Below are positions 53,203 to 61,457 of a DNA stretch of 64,000 nucleotides, piece by piece. The notes under the pieces were generated by a model. The model made no database searches, was not told where the DNA came from, and worked only from the letters and a program-made list of their open reading frames with translations. Source of the stretch: Marinilongibacter aquaticus (GTDB lineage Bacteria > Bacteroidota > Bacteroidia > Cytophagales > Spirosomataceae); contig NZ_CP083757.1 of NCBI RefSeq assembly GCF_020149935.1, positions 3,497,501 to 3,561,500 of the forward strand, read 5' to 3'. A program made the translations under genes and the position numbers. Within the stretch, counting starts at the first letter, position 1. Every line of letters begins with the position of its first letter.

Positions 53203-54243
53203 ATGAAAAAAGTAGTCACTTTTGGAGAGATCATGCTGAGGCTGGCCCCTCCAGGATTTTTAAGGTTTTCGCAAGCAAACAGCTTTGATGTGGTGTACGG
53301 TGGAGGCGAATCGAATGTAGCCGTTTCGCTGGCCAATTATGGAATCCCTGTTGACTTCGTCACCCGTTTGCCCAAGAACGATATCGGCGAATGTGCCCTG
53401 ATGGAAATGCGTAAGCGAAACGTGGGTACAGATCATATTGTTTTTGGCGGCGACCGTTTGGGAATATATTTCTTGGAAACCGGAGCGGTATCGCGTGGAA
53501 GCAAAGTGGTCTACGACAGAGCACACTCGGCCATGAGCGAGATCGAGCCGGGTATGGTCGATTGGGATAAGGCTTTGGAAGGCTGTACATGGTTTCACTG
53601 GACAGGCATTACCCCCGCAATTTCGAAAAGTTCGGCTGATGCCTGTTTGGAAGCAGTAAAGAAAGCCAGTGAAAAGGGCATCACCATTTCTACAGATTTG
53701 AATTACCGTGCGAAATTGTGGAAATACGGAGAGCCTTCTGAGCCAATTATGACGGAATTGACATCGTATTGTGATATCATTTTGGGTAATGAAGAAGATG
53801 CAGAAAAGCATTTTGGCATTAAACCCGAAGGTTTGGATGTGACCAAACACGGGCACGATGTTACGGCCGAGGCCTTCTTGTCGGTTTGTGAGCAGATGAT
53901 GAAGAAATTCCCGAAAGCGAAAAAAGTGATCACCACATTGCGTGGCTCTATATCTGCATCGCACAATTCTTGGGCCGGTGTAATGTACGACGGCGAGAAA
54001 ATGTACTCTTCTCCCGTATATCAAATCACAGACATTGTGGATCGAGTAGGCGGTGGAGATTCATTCATGGGAGGTTTGATTTATGGATTGCTTACCTATC
54101 CTGACGATGACCAAAATGCTTTGAACTTTGCCGTGGCCGCTTCATGCCTTAAGCATACCATCAAAGGAGATGCCAACTTGGTGACGGTTTCTGAAGTAGA
54201 GAAACTGATGAGTGGCGACGCTTCTGGTCGTGTGGCAAGATAA
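53203..54243 (+). CDS. kdgK: 2-dehydro-3-deoxygluconokinase (PfkB family)
   Basis: This 346-residue PfkB-family kinase phosphorylates 2-keto-3-deoxygluconate. It begins VVTFGEIMLRLAPPGFLRFS with the substrate-binding YGGGESNVAVSLANYG. The C-terminal DRVGGGDSFMGG carries the catalytic Asp and anion hole. The position between uxaC and kdgA fixes the role. It lies 24 bp after uxaC and is followed by a strong hairpin. Confidence 0.95.
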   Translation: MKKVVTFGEIMLRLAPPGFLRFSQANSFDVVYGGGESNVAVSLANYGIPVDFVTRLPKNDIGECALMEMRKRNVGTDHIVFGGDRLGIYFLETGAVSRGSKVVYDRAHSAMSEIEPGMVDWDKALEGCTWFHWTGITPAISKSSADACLEAVKKASEKGITISTDLNYRAKLWKYGEPSEPIMTELTSYCDIILGNEEDAEKHFGIKPEGLDVTKHGHDVTAEAFLSVCEQMMKKFPKAKKVITTLRGSISASHNSWAGVMYDGEKMYSSPVYQITDIVDRVGGGDSFMGGLIYGLLTYPDDDQNALNFAVAASCLKHTIKGDANLVTVSEVEKLMSGDASGRVAR

Positions 54244-54265
54244 GCTGAAAATGAAATTTTAAAAA

Positions 54266-54289
54266 TTGGCCGCCGGAAACGGCGGCCAA
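54266..54289 (+). other. GAAA-capped hairpin between kdgK and kdgA
   Basis: TTGGCCGCCG and CGGCGGCCAA form a perfect 10-bp stem with a GAAA loop, ending 14 bp before the kdgA ATG. There is no plus-strand T run, so it is unlikely to terminate. An mRNA stabiliser, a processing site or a translational control element is more plausible. On the minus strand it is followed by TTTTTAAAA. Confidence 0.55.
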
Positions 54290-54303
54290 AACTTATAGAG
54301 ATA

Positions 54304-54972
54304 ATGGCTAAATATTCAAGATTGGAAGTAGCCCAAGTGATGAAAGAAAACGGCATGGTGCCTTTGTTTTTTCATCCGGATATAGAATTGGGCAAAGAAG
54401 TGCTGAAGGCTTGTTACGATGGCGGTGCCCGTTTGATCGAGTTCACCAGTCGTGGCGATTTCGCACACGAAGTTTTTGGCGAACTGAACAAGTTTGCCCT
54501 AAAAGAATTGCCCGGAATGATTATGGGGGTAGGCTCGATTACCGACGCGGCCGCGGCTTCTTTGTACATGGCTTTGGGTGCTAATTTTATCGTGACACCT
54601 GTTTTTCGTGAGGATATTGCAATCGCTTGCAATAGACGCAAGGTCTTGTGGTCTCCGGGTTGCGGAAGCCTTACGGAAATTGCTCGTGCAGAAGAGCTGG
54701 GCTGCGAAATAGTGAAACTTTTCCCAGGCGATTTGTACGGTCCCAAATTCGTAAAAGGCATCAAAGGTCCTCAACCTTGGACAAGCATTATGCCCACAGG
54801 TGGGGTTTCGCCAGATGAAGCCAATTTGAAGGGCTGGTTCGACGCGGGCGTAACCTGCGTAGGCATGGGCTCGCAGTTGATTTCTAAAGACATTTTGGCC
54901 AATAGAGATATGGAAGGCCTGAAGAAAAAAGTGGCCGATGCATTGGCCATTATCGCCAAAGTGCGATCGTGA
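54304..54972 (+). CDS. kdgA: KDPG/KHG aldolase
   Basis: This 222-residue class I aldolase splits 2-keto-3-deoxy-6-phosphogluconate into pyruvate and glyceraldehyde-3-phosphate. The Schiff-base Lys is in VKLFPGDLYGPKFV, and the phosphate-binding part in IMPTGGVSPDEANLKGW and VGMGSQLI. The Glu of SRGDF and the family TIM-barrel order are preserved. It completes the uronate pathway begun by uxaC and uxaA. A hairpin precedes it and another follows. Confidence 0.93.
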   Translation: MAKYSRLEVAQVMKENGMVPLFFHPDIELGKEVLKACYDGGARLIEFTSRGDFAHEVFGELNKFALKELPGMIMGVGSITDAAAASLYMALGANFIVTPVFREDIAIACNRRKVLWSPGCGSLTEIARAEELGCEIVKLFPGDLYGPKFVKGIKGPQPWTSIMPTGGVSPDEANLKGWFDAGVTCVGMGSQLISKDILANRDMEGLKKKVADALAIIAKVRS

Positions 54973-54990
54973 TTTTATTTTAACATTTGC

Positions 54991-55050
54991 GGTCGCTTCA
55001 AGCTTGCAGACTTAATTGGAATTCTCTAATTTGTTGTCTTTGAAGCGACC
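54991..55050 (+). other. Inverted repeat between kdgA and the exuT-like gene
   Basis: GGTCGCTTCAA (54991-55001) and TTGAAGCGACC (55040-55050) are perfect 11-bp arms with a 38-nt loop. The right arm ends 18 bp before ATG 55069. It lacks a T tail. It may cap or process the mRNA, or bind a regulator. Confidence 0.5.
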
Positions 55051-55068
55051 ACATTCAACCCTTAACTG

Positions 55069-56364
55069 ATGAATACTAAACCAAAAACCTTTAGGTGGAC
55101 CGTCGTTGTACTTCTTTTTGCGGCCACAACAATCAATTATTTAGACCGCCAGGTAATCGGATTGCTCAAACCTTCTCTCGAAGAAGAGTTCAATTGGTCT
55201 GAACTGGATTACAGCTATATTGTGATGGCTTTTACGGCTTCGTATGCTCTAGGCTATCTGGTCTTCGGTCGGATTATCGATAAAATTGGTTCTAAACTGG
55301 GGCTTGCTTTTTCTTTGATCATCTGGTCTGTAGCGGCCATGGGGCATGCAATTGCGAGAACAACCTTTGCCTTTGGTTTTTGGAGGGCTCTTTTGGGTTT
55401 GGGAGAATCGGGTAACTTCCCGGCATCGATTAAAGTGGTAGCCGAATGGTTTCCCAAAAAAGATCGGGCCTTTGCCACAGGTATTTTCAACTCGGGTACA
55501 AACATTGGAGCCGTAATCGCTCCTATTGTGGTGCCTTGGATTTTGGGTGTTTGGGGCTGGCACGAAGCCTTTATTGCCACCGGAGCCGTGGGTTTCATTT
55601 GGCTTATATTTTGGTGGTTTATGTATGAACTGCCCCAACGTAAAAAGGGCGTGTCTCAAGAAGAGATCGACTATATCAATAGCGATGAAGACGAGCAAGA
55701 GGAGCAAAGACAAGACAATGGTGAAGAGATTGGTTGGAAAAAACTTTTGAGTATGCGTCAGACTTGGGCCTATATTCTGGGGAAATTCTTCACAGATCCC
55801 ATTTGGTGGTTCTTTTTATTCTGGTTGCCGTCTTATTTCAGCTCGATTTTCGATCTCGATCTGAAAAAACCTTCGATGCACATTGCAGTATTGTACACAT
55901 TGGCTACGATTGGCTCAGTGGGTGGCGGTTATTTGTCAGGATGGTTTATCAACAAAGGCTGGCCTGTATTCAAAGCCAGAAAAACAGCCATGTTGATTTT
56001 TGCATTGGCTGTAATGCCGATATTCTTCGCCCGCTACGTGACAGAAGCTTGGACAGCCGTGTGGCTGATCAGCTTGGCCTGTGCGGCTCACCAAGCCTGG
56101 AGTGCCAATATGTTTACAACCGCATCGGATATGTTCCCCAAAAAGGCGGTAAGTTCGGTGGTGGGCATCGGTGGTTTGGCCGGTTCATTGGGCGGTGTGC
56201 TCTTTCCTTTAATTGTAGGGAATATTTTGGACGCCTTCAAAAATCAAGGAAATATTTCGGGAGGATACAATATTATTTTCATCATGTGCGGGCTGGCATA
56301 TATAATCGCCTGGGCAATGATGCACTTTTTTGCTCCTAAAATGACCAAGGTGAAGTTCCATTAA
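55069..56364 (+). CDS. exuT: MFS hexuronate transporter (ExuT-like)
   Basis: This 431-residue MFS protein has about 12 membrane segments. It belongs to the anion:cation symporter group, with ATTINYLDRQVIGLLKPSL in helix one, FGRIIDKIGSKLGLA after helix two and the LGLGESGNFPASIKVVAEWFP motif. These match ExuT-type glucuronate/galacturonate:proton symporters. The operon context agrees with inner-membrane import of hexuronates. The start is ATG 55069, 18 bp after an inverted repeat. Confidence 0.9.
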   Translation: MNTKPKTFRWTVVVLLFAATTINYLDRQVIGLLKPSLEEEFNWSELDYSYIVMAFTASYALGYLVFGRIIDKIGSKLGLAFSLIIWSVAAMGHAIARTTFAFGFWRALLGLGESGNFPASIKVVAEWFPKKDRAFATGIFNSGTNIGAVIAPIVVPWILGVWGWHEAFIATGAVGFIWLIFWWFMYELPQRKKGVSQEEIDYINSDEDEQEEQRQDNGEEIGWKKLLSMRQTWAYILGKFFTDPIWWFFLFWLPSYFSSIFDLDLKKPSMHIAVLYTLATIGSVGGGYLSGWFINKGWPVFKARKTAMLIFALAVMPIFFARYVTEAWTAVWLISLACAAHQAWSANMFTTASDMFPKKAVSSVVGIGGLAGSLGGVLFPLIVGNILDAFKNQGNISGGYNIIFIMCGLAYIIAWAMMHFFAPKMTKVKFH

Positions 56365-56415
56365 ACGGGACTTTACGCCTTGCTTTAAGAACAGACACGA
56401 ATACAACCCAATCGA

Positions 56416-57762
56416 ATGAAAAATTTAAACAGACGTGATTTTATAGGGAAAACTGGGCTCGCCGCCGCCGGCATAATGGGGGCAAGCAGTTTACGCGAAG
56501 TTTTTGCTTCTTCAACCGGAGCGAAAAAGAAAGTGGCCTTGGTGGGCACAGGTGTACGTGGACTCGGGATGTGGTCGAAACCCGTGCTGGCCGAGTTCTC
56601 GGATATTGTGGAGTTCGTGGGTCTTTCGGATATCAATGAAGGGCGATTGAAATATGCTCAGGAGTATCTCGGCGGCAATATTCCAATCTATGGTGATTTT
56701 GATGAAATGATGAAAGCCACAAAACCGGATATTCTGATCGTGAGCACCGTAGATGCTACACACAGTGATTTCATTATCCGTGGCATGGAGTTGGGTGCGG
56801 ATGTGGTGACTGAAAAACCGATGACCACCGACGAAGAGAAGTGCCAAGCGATTTTGGATACCGAAAGAAAAACAGGCAAGAAAGTAACGGTAACCTTCAA
56901 TTATCGATATTCGCCGCACCGTCAGAAAATATATGAGATTTTGAGAAGTGGGGACATTGGCGACATCACTTCTGTCGATTTCCATTGGTATTTGGATATT
57001 CATCATGGAGCTGATTATTTCAGAAGATGGCACCGCTTGGTGGAGAAAAGCGGCTCGCTTTGGGTGCATAAGGCCTCGCATCATTTCGATTTGTTGAACT
57101 GGTGGTTGGAATCCGAGCCTGAAACGGTCTATGCCCTTGGCGATTTAGAACATTACGGCAAAAACGGAGAGTTCAGAGGAGAAACCTGTCGCAGTTGTGC
57201 TCATAAACACGATTGCCAGTTTCATTGGGATATCACCAAAAGCGAACATTTGACACGTCTGTATGTCAACAATGAAAAATACGACGGTTATCACCGCGAC
57301 GGCTGCGTATTTAGAAACGACGTGAATATTTGGGATAAAATGGCCGCAACTATTCATTATGCCAACAAGGTGAATGTCAGCTATTCCTTGACCACCTATT
57401 CGCCTTACGAAGGTTACCGCATTTGTTTCAATGGCACAAAGGGGCGTTTGGATGCGTGGATAAAAGAATCTGGAGCAATGGAAAGGCCAGCTTACGATGA
57501 AATTATGGTGAATTATAATTTTGGAGAGGTGGAATATATCCAGATTCCGCAGAGTGCGGGGCATGGCGGAGGAGATCGACGACTTCGTGATCGAATTTTC
57601 CGAGCTCCGGAGAGTGAAGATAAATACAGACAATCGGCTGGAAGCCGCGATGGGGCAATGGCCATTTTGATTGGTGTGGCCGCCCGAAAAAGTATTGCAT
57701 CGGGGAAGGCCATTCGTATCGAAGACCTTACAGACTTGAAACCACGAGCCAAAAAGGCTTAA
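56416..57762 (+). CDS. Tat-exported Gfo/Idh/MocA oxidoreductase with four-cysteine insert
   Basis: This 448-residue oxidoreductase has a twin-arginine-type signal (NRRDFIGKTGLAAAG), a Rossmann domain with VGTGVRG and the EKP motif (residues 133-135), and a Gfo/Idh/MocA C-terminal domain. Cys258, Cys261, Cys267 and Cys297 form a C-x2-C-x5-C-x29-C arrangement that could bind zinc or an iron-sulfur cluster. The substrate is unknown; it may oxidise or reduce a uronate-type sugar outside the cytoplasm. It is the last gene of the operon, 51 bp after the transporter gene. Confidence 0.88.
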   Translation: MKNLNRRDFIGKTGLAAAGIMGASSLREVFASSTGAKKKVALVGTGVRGLGMWSKPVLAEFSDIVEFVGLSDINEGRLKYAQEYLGGNIPIYGDFDEMMKATKPDILIVSTVDATHSDFIIRGMELGADVVTEKPMTTDEEKCQAILDTERKTGKKVTVTFNYRYSPHRQKIYEILRSGDIGDITSVDFHWYLDIHHGADYFRRWHRLVEKSGSLWVHKASHHFDLLNWWLESEPETVYALGDLEHYGKNGEFRGETCRSCAHKHDCQFHWDITKSEHLTRLYVNNEKYDGYHRDGCVFRNDVNIWDKMAATIHYANKVNVSYSLTTYSPYEGYRICFNGTKGRLDAWIKESGAMERPAYDEIMVNYNFGEVEYIQIPQSAGHGGGDRRLRDRIFRAPESEDKYRQSAGSRDGAMAILIGVAARKSIASGKAIRIEDLTDLKPRAKKA

Positions 57763-57778
57763 GGAAAGGGGATATTTT

Positions 57779-57809
57779 AGAAAGGCCGCATGAAACATGC
57801 GGCCTTTCT
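57779..57809 (+). terminator. Terminator of the hexuronate operon
   Basis: AGAAAGGCCGCATG and CATGCGGCCTTTCT are perfect 14-bp arms with an AAA loop. The T run is within the arm. The structure lies 16 bp after the oxidoreductase stop. Confidence 0.75.
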
Positions 57810-57870
57810 GTGTCTATGAGCTCGGAAAATCCCATTAAATATATAATTTCGAGCAAAAAGAAATCAAGCG

Positions 57871-58380
57871 ATGTTGACTTTAAAGGAAGTCCAAAAATCA
57901 GAACTGCCACAAATACGCGATTTGGCTCTGCGAATTTGGCCCAATACCTTTGGCGAAATTCTCAGCCCACAGCAAATCGAATACATGCTGGAAATGATGT
58001 ACAGTATCGATACATTAAATGCACAATGGGAAAAGGGACACGTGTTTCTGGTTGCCGAACTCGAGGGCGAAGCTTTAGGATTTATTGCATTCGAACACAA
58101 TTATCAAACTCAAGCGAAGGCCAAAATCCACAAAATATATTTGTTGCCCGAAAGCCAAGGCAAAGGTGTGGGGCGAACCTTGATTGAGGCTGTGGCCGAA
58201 AGGGCAATACAAAAAGGAGAAATGCTGCTCTCGCTCAATGTCAACCGTTTCAATAAAGCTACGCGATTCTACGAAAAAGTGGGTTTCTCGATAGTCGGTG
58301 AAGAGAATATCGATATAGGGCAGGGTTTTCTCATGGAAGATTACATCATGGAAAAACCCTTGTCCCGAACCGACGTTTAG
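57871..58380 (+). CDS. GNAT family N-acetyltransferase
   Basis: This 169-residue GNAT-fold protein has the acetyl-CoA pyrophosphate loop LLPESQGKGVGRTLIEAV and the C-terminal ATRFYEKVGFSIVGEE. The substrate is not evident; the size and the HKIYLL strand fit small-molecule or protein N-acetylation. Its TAG stop overlaps the yicC stop on the opposite strand. It stands as a single gene after the operon terminator. Confidence 0.9.
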   Translation: MLTLKEVQKSELPQIRDLALRIWPNTFGEILSPQQIEYMLEMMYSIDTLNAQWEKGHVFLVAELEGEALGFIAFEHNYQTQAKAKIHKIYLLPESQGKGVGRTLIEAVAERAIQKGEMLLSLNVNRFNKATRFYEKVGFSIVGEENIDIGQGFLMEDYIMEKPLSRTDV

Positions 58381-59264
58381 ACGATGTTCATCGTCTGTTC
58401 TTTTATTTTTTCAAGCTCGTCTTTCATTTGCACCACAAGCCTTTGAATAACCGCATCGTTGGCTTTTGAACCAATGGTATTGATTTCTCGACCGATTTCC
58501 TGCGAAATGAAATTCAGTTTTTTTCCGTTGCTTTCGGTATTGCTAAGCTCTTTCAGGAAATAGTCAAGGTGATTTTTCAGGCGTACTTTTTCTTCAGAGA
58601 TGTCGTATTTCTCGACATAATAGATCAACTCTTGTTCGAAACGGTCTTTGTTGAAATTGTCGTTTTCTACCCAATCTGAAATGGCCTTTTCCAATCGCTC
58701 GCGGATAGCGGGAATGCGTTTTGGATCTTGCTCCTGAACTTTCTCCAATAAGGTGTTCAGGTTACCGATGTATTCCGAGAATTTTCCAGCCGTGGCTTCT
58801 CCTTCCTGCAAGCGGAATTCAATGCAGCGGGCAATGGCGGTTTCTACGGTGCTCAAAATCGTTTTCCATTCTTTTTCGGCATCTTCAGCACTTCGCACAT
58901 CCGTATTGAAAGCATTGGGCATCATAGTGGCCATTCGCAAAATTTCTGTGCGTGAGCCTTCGAAACCCAGTTCCGAAGCGGTTTCCATCAAATCTTTGAA
59001 ATAGCTTTTCACCACAGCTCGGTTTACGGCCGTGCCCGCCGAATTTTCAGACTTGGGCACAATGCTTAGCGAAAGTTCGATTTTTCCGCGGCCCAATTGT
59101 TTGGAAAGTACATTGCGAAGCTCAACTTCTTTGTCTGCAAAGGTTTTGGGGATTCGGCAAAAAACATCAGTGAATTTCGAATTCAGGGTTTTTACGTCCG
59201 CTGTGATTTCGAATTTTTCGTTTTCAAAATTGGCCGATCCAAAGCCAGTCATTGATTGCAGCAT
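58377..59264 (-). CDS. yicC: YicC family endoribonuclease
   Basis: This 295-residue protein starts MLQSMTGFGSANFENEKFE, the YicC hallmark, and carries the DUF1732 C-terminal part (NFISQEIGREINTIGSKANDA). YicC-type proteins are Mg-dependent endoribonucleases involved in RNA turnover. It is divergent from argS; its predicted promoter lies at 59328-59356. The start is ATG 59264. The length is typical (about 290). Confidence 0.93.
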   Translation of the reverse strand: MLQSMTGFGSANFENEKFEITADVKTLNSKFTDVFCRIPKTFADKEVELRNVLSKQLGRGKIELSLSIVPKSENSAGTAVNRAVVKSYFKDLMETASELGFEGSRTEILRMATMMPNAFNTDVRSAEDAEKEWKTILSTVETAIARCIEFRLQEGEATAGKFSEYIGNLNTLLEKVQEQDPKRIPAIRERLEKAISDWVENDNFNKDRFEQELIYYVEKYDISEEKVRLKNHLDYFLKELSNTESNGKKLNFISQEIGREINTIGSKANDAVIQRLVVQMKDELEKIKEQTMNIV

Positions 59265-59327
59265 AATGAGCGTGTTAAAATCCCCGTTTTGCTTTGACAC
59301 ACACAGGGAGGTATTTGATTAAGAAAC

Positions 59328-59356
59328 CAAAAGTAATTATAAAACTTTGTAATCAA
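59328..59356 (-). promoter_or_regulatory. Promoter of yicC
   Basis: On the minus strand TACTTTTG (59328-59335) is a perfect -7 element, with a TTG -33 element at 59354-59356 after 18 bp. Confidence 0.55.
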
Positions 59357-59389
59357 TGTGAATGCTCTGACAGTCTAGCACAAATTCAC

Positions 59390-59397
59390 TAATTTTG
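59390..59397 (+). promoter_or_regulatory. -7 element of the argS promoter
   Basis: TAATTTTG matches TAnnTTTG exactly, 28 bp before ATG 59426. A weak -33 (CTG at 59367-59369) lies 20 bp upstream. Confidence 0.5.
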
Positions 59398-59425
59398 CCA
59401 TTTCTTTTTAGCGAGCATCAGAACA

Positions 59426-61195
59426 ATGAATACAGAAAAGCTTTTAAAAGCGGCTATTTCCGAGGTTTTAAAGTCCGAATTCGAGGTGGAAGAAGAGGTT
59501 GATTTGCAACCCACCCGAAAAGAATTTGAAGGTACTTTCACATACGTGATTTTTCCCTTAATCAAGAAATTGAGAAAAAGCCCGCAAGAAATTGGTGAAA
59601 AAATTGGCGAAGCCCTAAAACGCGAAAGCGATTTGGTGGCCGATTACAATTTGGTAAAGGGTTTTCTGAACATCGTGTTGTCGCCTAAGATTTGGAAGGA
59701 CACATTCAATGCATTGTTGGCCGATTCTTATGCTTTGGATAACAACGGGCAGTCCGTGATGGTGGAGTTTTCTTCGCCCAATACAAACAAACCCTTGCAT
59801 TTGGGGCACCTCAGAAATAATTTCTTGGGTTACTCGGTTGCGTCCATTCTCGAGGCAAACGGATATGCGGTTACCCGGGCTTGCCTTGTGAATGACAGAG
59901 GAATTCACATCTGCAAATCCATGATCGCATACCAGTGTTTCGGAAATGGCGAAACACCCGAAAACAGTGGAATCAAAGGCGACCATTTGGCGGGGAAATA
60001 TTACGTGGAGTTTGATAAAGCCTACAAACAGGAAGTGGAGGATTTGAAAGCCCAAGGGATGAAAGAGGATGAGGCCAAAAAGGAAGCTCCTTTGATGAAA
60101 GCCGCTCAAGAAATGCTGAAGGATTGGGAAGCGGGTAAGGAAGAAGTGGTGGCCCTTTGGCAAAAAATGAACGCGTGGGTATATGCCGGTTTCAAGCAGA
60201 CTTACGAGAGTATTGGGGTGGGTTTTGATAAAACCTATTACGAATCGGATACCTATTTGTTAGGCAAGGATATTGTGGATGAAGGGTTGGCAAAAGGGAT
60301 TTTCTATAAGAAAGAGGACGGCTCAGTTTGGATCGATCTTTCGGAAGAGGGTTTGGATCACAAATTGGTACTTCGGGGCGATGGCACATCCGTGTACATA
60401 ACGCAAGATTTGGGCACGACAGAATTGAAGTTCCAAGATTTCCATACCGACAAGTCTGTGTGGGTTGTGGGCAATGAACAAGATTATCATTTCCAGGTGC
60501 TTTTCGCCATTTTGAAAAAGTTGGGCCGACCTTATGCCGAGGGCTGTCATCATTTGAGTTACGGCATGGTGGATTTGCCTTCTGGAAAGATGAAGTCGCG
60601 GGAAGGAACGGTTGTCGATGCGGACGATTTGGTGTCTGAGATGATTCGCACCGCCAAAGAAACAACGGAAGAGCGTGGAAAAATTGAAGCCCTTTCTGAA
60701 GAAGAAAAGCAGGCACTCTTCCAAATGTTGGGCTTGGGAGCTTTGAAGTACTTTCTTTTGAAAGTGGACCCGAAGAAAAGGATGCTGTTCAATCCTGCGG
60801 AGTCGATTGATTTTCAGGGGAATACCGGGCCTTTCATTCAGTACACGCATGCACGTATACGCTCAATTTTGAGAAAGGCAGAAAGCGAAGGATTGGTTGT
60901 TCCACAGAAGATTGATCTGTCGGATTTTGAAGCTCTGGAAGTGGATTTGATCTTCTTGCTGAGCGAGTATAAAAACCAGTTGAAAAAGGCCGCACAGGAA
61001 TATGCTCCGTCGATTGTGGCAAATTATTGTTACGATTTGGCCAAAACGTTCAACTCCTTCTACGGTGAATTTTCTGTGATGAACGAAACGGATGTCCGTA
61101 CACGTGATTTCAGGTTGGCTTTGATTGAAAAAGTGGCCGAAACGCTAAAAAATGGAATGAAACTTTTGGGTATCGATGTGCCCGAACAGATGTAA
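59426..61195 (+). CDS. argS: Arginyl-tRNA synthetase
   Basis: This 589-residue class I synthetase charges tRNA-Arg. The N-terminal Add-1 domain (about 1-100) is followed by the HIGH-type motif HLGH at 125-128 (FSSPNTNKPLHLGHLRNN), a GLDHKLVLRGDGTSVYITQD segment, a KMSKS-like KMKSREG near residue 392 and a DALR anticodon-binding domain ending at ENGMKLLGIDVPEQM-like sequence. The length is typical. A consensus promoter precedes it and a UUCG-loop terminator follows. Confidence 0.96.
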   Translation: MNTEKLLKAAISEVLKSEFEVEEEVDLQPTRKEFEGTFTYVIFPLIKKLRKSPQEIGEKIGEALKRESDLVADYNLVKGFLNIVLSPKIWKDTFNALLADSYALDNNGQSVMVEFSSPNTNKPLHLGHLRNNFLGYSVASILEANGYAVTRACLVNDRGIHICKSMIAYQCFGNGETPENSGIKGDHLAGKYYVEFDKAYKQEVEDLKAQGMKEDEAKKEAPLMKAAQEMLKDWEAGKEEVVALWQKMNAWVYAGFKQTYESIGVGFDKTYYESDTYLLGKDIVDEGLAKGIFYKKEDGSVWIDLSEEGLDHKLVLRGDGTSVYITQDLGTTELKFQDFHTDKSVWVVGNEQDYHFQVLFAILKKLGRPYAEGCHHLSYGMVDLPSGKMKSREGTVVDADDLVSEMIRTAKETTEERGKIEALSEEEKQALFQMLGLGALKYFLLKVDPKKRMLFNPAESIDFQGNTGPFIQYTHARIRSILRKAESEGLVVPQKIDLSDFEALEVDLIFLLSEYKNQLKKAAQEYAPSIVANYCYDLAKTFNSFYGEFSVMNETDVRTRDFRLALIEKVAETLKNGMKLLGIDVPEQM

Positions 61196-61216
61196 ATAAA
61201 AATGGTATAGCGTTTG

Positions 61217-61249
61217 AAAACCTGAGGCTTCGGCTTCAGGTTTTTTTTT
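61217..61249 (+). terminator. UUCG-loop intrinsic terminator of argS
   Basis: AAAACCTGAGGC and GCTTCAGGTTTT pair over 12 bp with one G-T pair, capped by a TTCG tetraloop and followed by five or more T residues. It is 22 bp after the argS stop. The AT-rich region after it (to 61457) holds no ORF. Confidence 0.8.
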
Positions 61250-61423
61250 GCACTTTATTCAGTTTGGGTAGAGTTTTTGGGGTAAAATTCGGTGTAAAAT
61301 CCTCTTTTACGAAAGTATTAAATTGGTTTATTTATAGATTATTAAAAATATTTTGCCGCATAATTGCATTAATTCAATATTTATTAATGTCATAATATTG
61401 TTTTGTAAAATAATTCGGTATAA

Positions 61424-61443
61424 ATATTGCATATTGGCAATAT
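61424..61443. promoter_or_regulatory. Dyad ATATTGC-N6-GCAATAT ahead of the ATP-grasp gene
   Basis: ATATTGC (61424-61430) and GCAATAT (61437-61443) are perfect 7-bp arms with a 6-bp spacer, 14 bp before ATG 61458. Further ATATTG copies lie nearby. The position fits a repressor site or a 5'-leader hairpin for the ATP-grasp/alpha-E/Anbu operon. Confidence 0.4.
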
Positions 61444-61457
61444 AGATTCTCTCTGAC

